Source of the DNA: an uncultured Collinsella sp.
GTDB lineage: Bacteria > Actinomycetota > Coriobacteriia > Coriobacteriales > Coriobacteriaceae
NCBI GenBank assembly: GCA_902496945.1
Contig: CABVDE010000054.1
Location: 1-9,638, forward strand
Direction of reading: 5' to 3'
Length of the DNA stretch: 9,638 nt
In this document: positions 5,277 to 9,638 of the stretch, one piece after another
Layout: every line of letters begins with the position of its first letter
Numbering within the stretch: the first letter of the stretch is position 1
Notes under the pieces: generated by a model
Database searches by the model: none
What the model saw: only the letters and a program-made list of their open reading frames with translations
What the model was told of the DNA's origin: nothing
Program-made: the position numbers and the translations under genes

Positions 5277-5313
5277 CAAGCCCCTAGGGCTCAAATGGAA
5301 TCGCGATAATACC

Positions 5314-5319
5314 TATAAT
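5314..5319 (+). promoter_or_regulatory. -10 box of the tcdA-tatD operon
   Basis: Perfect TATAAT at 5314-5319. The hexamer 17 bases upstream (tcaaat, 5291-5296) is a poor -35. A start near 5326 would give a leader of about 38 bases before the ATG at 5364. Confidence 0.55.
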
Positions 5320-5363
5320 GGCGATAGCTAAAACACGATTCGCTTCCCCATCGGAGGATGTCT

Positions 5364-6155
5364 ATGACCGAAACTGCTGCACTCGTCGAGACGCGCGATA
5401 CCAAGCTCGAAATCATCATGGGCCGCGAGGCACTCGACAAGCTCGCCGATGCCACGGTGCTGGTACTCGGCTGCGGAGGTGTGGGCTCCAACTGCTGCGA
5501 GGCACTCGCCCGCGGCGGCATTGGCCATTTCGTCATTCTGGACAAGGACATCATCGCGCCCAGCAATATCAATCGCCAGGCCATCGCCTTCCACAGCACC
5601 GTCGGCAAGCGCAAGGTAGACGTGATGGAAGCCATGATTCGCGATATTAATCCCGCCGCCACCGTTATCAAGCGCACCGAATACCTGTTGAGCGACAACA
5701 TCGACGAGTTCTTTGCGAGCGTTTTTGAGCAGACGGGCGGCAAGCTCGACTACGTCGTCGACGCCATCGACACCATCTCGGCCAAGCTCACCATTGCCAA
5801 ATATGCTCAGGACCACGACATTCGTTTGGTTAGCTCCATGGGCGGGGCCAACAAGCTCCATCCCGAGTGCCTCCGCTTTGCCGACATCTTCGATACGGTA
5901 CGTGACCCCATGAGCCGCATTATGCGCAAAGAATGTAAGAAGCGCGGAATCAAGAGCCTACATGTATTGTTTAGCTGCGAGGAATCGGTTAAGACACAGC
6001 CCCGCGACCCTTCCAACATCCATGAGCGTACCGAGCTGGGAACCGCCAGCTTTATGCCGCCCATCATGGGTCAGATGATTGCCGGCGAGGTTATCCGCCA
6101 GATCAGTGGGCGCGGCACCGAGCACGTGCGCGCCGATGGTCAGCGCCTGGACTAG
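5364..6155 (+). CDS. tcdA: tRNA threonylcarbamoyladenosine dehydratase TcdA (ThiF/E1-like)
   Basis: This 263-residue cytoplasmic enzyme is close to E. coli TcdA (268). In that family it uses ATP to cyclise t6A37 of ANN-decoding tRNAs to ct6A, which aids decoding. The adenylation fold is clear: nucleotide loop GCGGVGS (36-42), ribose-binding D60, the conserved INRQ with its arginine finger (69-72), DAID (133-136), then SMGGANK (158-164) and a C-terminal GTASFMPPIMG (226-236). ATG 5364 is chosen over ATG 5358 because GGAGG (5353-5357) abuts the earlier codon but stands 6 bases from the later one. The TatD-family gene starts 14 bases after its stop, so they form an operon. Other ThiF-like E1 enzymes (ThiF, MoeB) carry zinc Cys pairs, which are absent here. 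Confidence 0.9.
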   Translation: MTETAALVETRDTKLEIIMGREALDKLADATVLVLGCGGVGSNCCEALARGGIGHFVILDKDIIAPSNINRQAIAFHSTVGKRKVDVMEAMIRDINPAATVIKRTEYLLSDNIDEFFASVFEQTGGKLDYVVDAIDTISAKLTIAKYAQDHDIRLVSSMGGANKLHPECLRFADIFDTVRDPMSRIMRKECKKRGIKSLHVLFSCEESVKTQPRDPSNIHERTELGTASFMPPIMGQMIAGEVIRQISGRGTEHVRADGQRLD

Positions 6156-6169
6156 CGGAGTGCGCCGAG

Positions 6170-6952
6170 ATGGAGCCCCGGTTATTTGATGCACACTGCC
6201 ATCTTGATTTGATGGCTTACCCGAATGCTGTTGCCGACGAAACTGCGGCTATAGGGCTGGGGGTCTTTGATTGCGGGGTCGACCCACGCGACTTCGCGGC
6301 AGCAAAAAAGCGGGCCAGCCGTTACCCAAACATTATCGCGGGCGTTGGCCTCCATCCCTGGTGGCTCGCCGACGGCCGCTGCGGTCCTGCCGAAGTCAAT
6401 CTGCTTTGCAAAGTTGCTGCCCAAGAGCGCTATATCGGCGAAGTCGGACTCGACTTTTCCGCGCGCTTTGCCGGAAGCGAACCGCTGCAAATACAGGCAC
6501 TTGACCGGCTCTGCGATGCGCTCGTGCAGTGTCCTCTTGCCGGGCGCGTAATATCGATTCACGCCGTTCGTTCGGCAGGAGCCGTACTGGACGTCCTCGA
6601 ATCGCATGGACTACTCATCCCAAACCCCGACTCCCCCGCTATCATCTTCCACTGGTTTAGCGGCACTTCGGACGAACTCGCCCGCACGCGTAATGCGAGC
6701 TGCTATTTTTCCGTGAACGATCGTATGCTCGCCACCAAGCGCGGTCGCGAATACGCACGACAGATTCCGCTCAATCGTCTACTGCTTGAAACCGACGCCC
6801 CAGCCGAAGCAAACACAGAAACAAGCGCGCAGTCGCTCATCAAATCGCTCACAAGGACCTCGATGCGCATCGCCTCGCTCAAAAATTGTGACGCAAAGCG
6901 CATCGAATCGGCAGTTTTAGCAAATGCGCACTCTATTTTTGGCCTTCGCTAA
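6170..6952 (+). CDS. TatD-family metal-dependent hydrolase (putative nuclease)
   Basis: A 260-residue TIM-barrel hydrolase of the amidohydrolase superfamily. All expected metal ligands are visible: HxH in DAHCHLD (H9, H11), E91 in EVGLDF, H131 in SIHAVRS, H161 in HWFSGT and D209 in LLLETDAP. GLHPWW (60-65) is also a family signature. TatD proteins act as Mg-dependent DNases (3'-5' exonuclease activity in E. coli TatD) or on other phosphoesters, so the true substrate here is open. It follows tcdA after 14 bases with a CGGAG site (6156-6160), hence co-transcribed. Some segments (for example around 68-80 and the 212-240 stretch) look divergent from housekeeping TatD/YcfH, so I assign no symbol. 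Confidence 0.88.
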   Translation: MEPRLFDAHCHLDLMAYPNAVADETAAIGLGVFDCGVDPRDFAAAKKRASRYPNIIAGVGLHPWWLADGRCGPAEVNLLCKVAAQERYIGEVGLDFSARFAGSEPLQIQALDRLCDALVQCPLAGRVISIHAVRSAGAVLDVLESHGLLIPNPDSPAIIFHWFSGTSDELARTRNASCYFSVNDRMLATKRGREYARQIPLNRLLLETDAPAEANTETSAQSLIKSLTRTSMRIASLKNCDAKRIESAVLANAHSIFGLR

Positions 6953-6987
6953 CCCCTGTATGCAAAAAGACGACAACGATACCATTA

Positions 6988-7007
6988 TGACGGTAGACGT
7001 GCCGTCC
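6988..7007. terminator. Weak hairpin between convergent tatD-family and HAD genes
   Basis: gacgg (6989-6993) and ccgtc (7002-7006) pair, with a possible extra T-G pair inside. There is no T tract on either strand at the right distance. It may act as a poor bidirectional terminator in the 60-base gap. Confidence 0.25.
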
Positions 7008-7012
7008 AAGTC

Positions 7013-7672
7013 CTACGCAAGCTCCAGCAGTTCCGGCAGCTGGTCGATAATCTTGTCCGCGGCATCCTGGCTAAAGCCAAAGCGCTCCTCGCGCTTGGCA
7101 ATCACCGTTAACCCCGCGCGTTTGCCGGCAGTGATACCAGGCACCGAATCCTCAACACAGCAGCAACGGTCCGCAGGCAGCCCCAACAGATCCAGCGCAT
7201 GCAGGTAGATGTCGGGCTCGGGCTTGCTCTCCTTAAACTGTTCGCCGCTCACCACATACTCAAAGGCATCCGACAGCCCGCATGCATCGAGCACTTCCTC
7301 GATGCTGTCCATGGGAGACGAACTCGCCAGCGCCACGCGAACGCCGCGGCGCGGCAACTCTCGAATCGTATCCACAGCGCCCGGGTTAATCAAAGCCTGG
7401 TAGTCACGCGGACGCTTATGCGCCCACTCGTCCCAACGGGCCAACGCTTCCTCGCCAGTGAAGTGCCCTTTACCGGCGCGTTCAAACCAATCGACCAGCA
7501 TATGCAGGAAGAACTGATGCGAGGTGCCAATCTGCCCGTTCAGCTCCTCTTGGGTCAGGTTCAACCCAAGCTCCTTGGCAAACGCGGCAGTCTCCCCCAG
7601 GTAGTAATACTCGGTATCGACGATGACGCCATCCATGTCAAAGATAACGGCGTCGAACGGAAATGCGGACAC
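7013..7672 (-). CDS. HAD-superfamily IA hydrolase, beta-phosphoglucomutase/phosphatase type
   Basis: A 219-residue cytoplasmic HAD enzyme. Motif I FDMDGVIVDT gives nucleophile D12 and acid/base D14. A helical cap follows (about 16-95). Motif II is ASSS (116-119), motif III lysine K150 is in ESKPEPD, and the motif IV acidic pair E174-D175 is in VEDSVPGI. This is the PgmB/YcjU/GPP-like group of sugar-phosphate phosphatases or mutases. The substrate cannot be read from sequence. The open frame reaches ATG 7720, but that extension runs through a terminator hairpin. GTG 7672 has GGGAGG (7677-7683 region) at good spacing and puts motif I at the normal position. The gene lies downstream of, and on the same strand as, the Cof-type HAD gene, 64 bases after its stop. 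Confidence 0.85.
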   Translation of the reverse strand: MSAFPFDAVIFDMDGVIVDTEYYYLGETAAFAKELGLNLTQEELNGQIGTSHQFFLHMLVDWFERAGKGHFTGEEALARWDEWAHKRPRDYQALINPGAVDTIRELPRRGVRVALASSSPMDSIEEVLDACGLSDAFEYVVSGEQFKESKPEPDIYLHALDLLGLPADRCCCVEDSVPGITAGKRAGLTVIAKREERFGFSQDAADKIIDQLPELLELA

Positions 7673-7686
7673 GGCACCCTCCCTAA

Positions 7687-7713
7687 CAAAAGGACGCCCG
7701 CGAGCAGGCGCCC
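7687..7713 (-). terminator. Intrinsic terminator between the two HAD genes
   Basis: Minus strand gggcgcc (7713-7707), an 8-base loop and ggcgtcc (7698-7692): 7 pairs including one G-U that exists only on this strand, then TTTTGTT. It sits 24 bases after the Cof-type gene's stop and only about 15 bases ahead of the next gene's start, so it may partly gate read-through. Confidence 0.6.
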
Positions 7714-7736
7714 GAACCATGCATTAATCGGCGATT

Positions 7737-8579
7737 CTAACCCAGCAGCTTATCCAGCGCCACCGCAATACCGTCTTCGTTGTTATTGGCGGTCACCATC
7801 TGGGCCACAGCCTTAACCTCATCGACGGCGTTGCCCATGGCAACACCGGTGCCGGCCCACTCAATCATGGACTTGTCGTTCTGGCCGTCGCCAAACGATA
7901 CGACCTCGCTGGCATCGATGCCGAGCTTGGGCAGGGCACCCTCGAGCGCACGAGCCTTGTCGATGCCGGGCGCCGTATATTCAAAATACCAGTCAGCCGT
8001 AAACATACCCGACAGCGTCTGGGTAAAGGGCGCGTACATCTCCTCGTGATGCGCCTGCAGATAGGCCGGATCGCCCGCGGTGAGTAGCTTGTCCACCGGA
8101 TAGGCATCCGCCACCTCATGAAGGCTCTCGACTTCGCGAATCTTAAGATCGCAGGCGTCGCGCTCGTATTTGACGATATTCTTCTGCGAGCCGTCCGGCA
8201 GCGTAATCATGCAGCGATACGAGTCCTCTACATGCAGGTCACGCCCGAGCGAAATCATAGGGATCACGTCAAAGCTGCGAAGATGGTCAATTAGGCGATG
8301 CAATTCGTCGACCGGCATGGCCTGGTCGAACAGCACCTCATCGGTCTGGGCATCGACCACGTGCGCACCGTTAAAGGCGACCAGCAGGCCATCGTGGTTG
8401 TGGAGATCGAGTTCCTGACCCAGGGCGCGAAGACCCCAGGCGGGACGACCCGAAGCCAAGATGAGCTTAATGCCCGATTCCTGTGCCGCGAGCAGCTTCT
8501 CGCGCGTACGCGGGCTGATCACCTTCTGATCGTTGGTAAGCGTACCGTCGATATCCATTGCGATGGCTTTAATTGCCAT
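7737..8579 (-). CDS. Cof-type HAD-IIB family sugar-phosphate phosphatase
   Basis: A 280-residue HAD of the Cof/YidA class, at the usual length of about 270-280. Motif I is MDIDGTLT with D9 and D11. Motif II is LASGRP (41-46). FNGAHVVD (69-76) opens the large C2 cap (about 85-195). Motif III lysine K208 is in GIDKARAL, where the family uses it for phosphate binding, and motif IV is GDGQND (230-235), followed by GVAMGNAVDEVK. These enzymes hydrolyse sugar phosphates, nucleotides or cofactors such as FMN and PLP with loose specificity. The start is ATG 8579, with GGGAGG 6 bases upstream. A longer frame to 8666 exists but lacks a ribosome binding site and runs through intergenic sequence. A TATGAT (8622-8617) upstream may be a -10 box, without a good -35. 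Confidence 0.9.
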   Translation of the reverse strand: MAIKAIAMDIDGTLTNDQKVISPRTREKLLAAQESGIKLILASGRPAWGLRALGQELDLHNHDGLLVAFNGAHVVDAQTDEVLFDQAMPVDELHRLIDHLRSFDVIPMISLGRDLHVEDSYRCMITLPDGSQKNIVKYERDACDLKIREVESLHEVADAYPVDKLLTAGDPAYLQAHHEEMYAPFTQTLSGMFTADWYFEYTAPGIDKARALEGALPKLGIDASEVVSFGDGQNDKSMIEWAGTGVAMGNAVDEVKAVAQMVTANNNEDGIAVALDKLLG

Positions 8580-8728
8580 ATGTGCCTCCCTGTCATTGAA
8601 CAACCTTGTCTGAGCCATCATACAGAACACCCACGGCAGCTCTGTCTGCAACGGGTAAAAAGTCATATTGTCCCGAACATGAACGACGCGTGGTCGTGAA
8701 GCTTTATCGCTCAGGTTAAATTCGCCTG

Positions 8729-9403
8729 CTAACGACGCTCCTCCGTCGGTGCACCCTCGACGATCGCAATGCCCGCCGATGCACCCAACGCGCTAGCGCC
8801 GGCCTCGATGAATGCGCAAGCCTCTTCGTAATTATGGATACCGCCCGCCGCCTTGATTGCCACGGAATCGCCGAGCACCTCGTGCATCAGCCGCACGTCC
8901 TCGAGCTTAGCGCCGCCAAAGCTTCTGCCAGTCGATGTCTTAAGGAATCCCGGCTTAGCCTCCAGCGCAATCTCACACACACGGTGCTTGGCGGCATCGT
9001 CGCCGTCCAGCTTGCACATCTCGACGATCACCTTCTCAGTGATGCCATGCGCGCGACAAAAATCAGCAATGGCAGTCATCTCGCGCTCGATGGCATCAAA
9101 ATCGCGGTTCTCGACCGACTCCTGATTCAAAACGTAGTCAATCTCGGTAAAGCCGCACGCAGCGTATTCCTCAAACCTCGCAAGCTTCTCCTCAAGCGTC
9201 ATAGTGCCCTGGGGAAAGTCGATAGCACCGGCAAGGATAATGTCAGAGCCCTCGAGCATTGCGCGACCCGTCTCGTACTCCTGCAGGTTCGCAAATACAC
9301 AACGGAAGTTGTACTTTAGCGCCTTCTCGACATACTGCTCAAATGTGTCCTCGGGAGCGTCGATATAGTCGATGTATTTATTGATGGGTTTGGCAAGCGT
9401 CAT
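8729..9403 (-). CDS. deoC: Deoxyribose-phosphate aldolase (DeoC/class I aldolase family)
   Basis: A 224-residue TIM-barrel class I aldolase, at the usual DeoC size. In this family it cleaves 2-deoxyribose 5-phosphate to acetaldehyde and glyceraldehyde 3-phosphate, the last step of deoxynucleoside breakdown. The Schiff-base lysine is K155 in FLKTSTG, the second active-site lysine is K184 in AIKAAGGI, and the catalytic aspartate is in TEIDYVLN (D89). The phosphate-binding end GASALGASAG (202-211) is a variant of the more common RIGTSSG. The start is ATG 9403, preceded by AAGGAGG. The gene sits 149 bases upstream of the Cof-type phosphatase on the same strand, and I see no clear terminator between them. 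No deoA, deoD or deoB is in the window. An operator-like dyad lies about 45 bases upstream. Confidence 0.87.
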   Translation of the reverse strand: MTLAKPINKYIDYIDAPEDTFEQYVEKALKYNFRCVFANLQEYETGRAMLEGSDIILAGAIDFPQGTMTLEEKLARFEEYAACGFTEIDYVLNQESVENRDFDAIEREMTAIADFCRAHGITEKVIVEMCKLDGDDAAKHRVCEIALEAKPGFLKTSTGRSFGGAKLEDVRLMHEVLGDSVAIKAAGGIHNYEEACAFIEAGASALGASAGIAIVEGAPTEERR

Positions 9404-9638
9404 GCTGGGCCTCCTTGTTCAGGACCGACAACCGATTTGTGGTTTCACGCGAAATACCACGTTCAATGTACGCCCGATACGCAAGGACAGCGTCCGCATT
9501 CCGGCAAGCGGTATGAAATTAGCTGTAGAAGTATATCTACGGAAAGCGAATGGCGCCGCATGCGGATGCCGACAGCCAGGCACCCCATTACAGTCTGAAA
9601 TAGGCCATCGATAAATTTCGATGGCGAGCATTCGGCGC
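9404..9638. other. Non-coding stretch upstream of deoC
   Basis: No convincing gene is visible in these 235 bases. Two overlapping frames of 70-80 codons lack ribosome binding sites and recognisable composition. Visible structure: the deoC Shine-Dalgarno, the 22-base dyad at 9439-9460, a 10-bp perfect palindrome ccgcatgcgg (9556-9565), and a perfect 8-bp hairpin, gccatcga (9604-9611) with tcgatggc (9618-9625) and loop taaatt. The latter could end a neighbouring transcript or be a protein site. Confidence 0.5.
9439..9460. promoter_or_regulatory. Operator-like dyad upstream of deoC
   Basis: gtggt (9439-9443) and accac (9456-9460) are perfect 5-bp arms around a centre cgcg (9448-9451). In all, 8 of 11 symmetric positions match over 22 bases. 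A palindrome with a central CG is the usual shape of LacI-type operators. No regulator gene is in the window and no firm promoter can be placed next to it. Confidence 0.35.

Noticed and set aside
5279..5291. Short inverted repeat agccc/gggct before the tcdA promoter
   Set aside because: The three-base loop and 5-bp stem, with no T run on the plus strand, make it too weak to call as the sense terminator of the peptide transcript.
7673..7720. Earlier ATG start for the minus-strand HAD gene
   Set aside because: The extension would translate through a terminator hairpin. GTG 7672 has a strong ribosome binding site and normal spacing to motif I.
9419..9631. 70-codon minus-strand frame upstream of deoC, and an 80-codon plus-strand frame at 9372-9614
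   Set aside because: They overlap each other, have no Shine-Dalgarno, and contain palindromes. Composition does not look protein-like.
1..9638. CRISPR array, tRNA, rRNA or insertion sequence
   Set aside because: I saw no regularly spaced repeats, cloverleaf-like sequences, rRNA-like segments or transposase motifs on either strand.

Overview
The window looks like chromosomal DNA of a GC-rich gut actinobacterium of the Coriobacteriia, most likely Collinsella or a close relative. This is inferred from base composition, strong GGAGG-type ribosome binding sites, gene content and a structured intergenic repeat of a type I associate with that genus. No marker here proves the species.

Layout, left to right. 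Bases 2-370 are the 3' end of a gene encoding a Ser/Thr/Gln/Asp-rich tail, closed by a strong hairpin (402-435). Bases 507-1808 (+) encode an unrecognised 433-residue protein: a small N-terminal domain, a long acidic Pro/Ala/Glu-rich linker and a C-terminal domain. It ends at a 13-bp terminator hairpin. Bases 1888-2059 hold a structured, repeat-like element between two convergent genes. On the minus strand follow ettA (2063-3742, translational throttle ABC-F ATPase), then an arsR-sdpI operon (4903 down to 3928) closed by a GCAA-loop terminator (3831-3861). The two operon genes overlap by 8 bases, and a good promoter overlaps a TTAGA-N6-TCTAA operator candidate.

The most interesting locus is 5013-5276. 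It encodes a 28-residue hydrophobic peptide (5070-5156) and has the hallmarks of a type I toxin-antitoxin module. These are a Shine-Dalgarno locked in a hairpin, a 12-bp pairing between mRNA 5' and 3' ends, an opposing antisense promoter (TTGAAA-17-TAAGAT), and a hairpin just past the stop codon that is fully paired only on the antisense strand.

To the right, tcdA and a tatD-family gene form a plus-strand operon (5364-6952). Three minus-strand genes face it: a beta-phosphoglucomutase-like HAD phosphatase (7013-7672), a Cof-type HAD phosphatase (7737-8579) and deoC, deoxyribose-phosphate aldolase (8729-9403). Together they suggest sugar-phosphate and deoxyribose salvage, although HAD substrates cannot be read from sequence. 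The last 235 bases upstream of deoC hold no convincing gene, but carry an operator-like dyad and an 8-bp hairpin.
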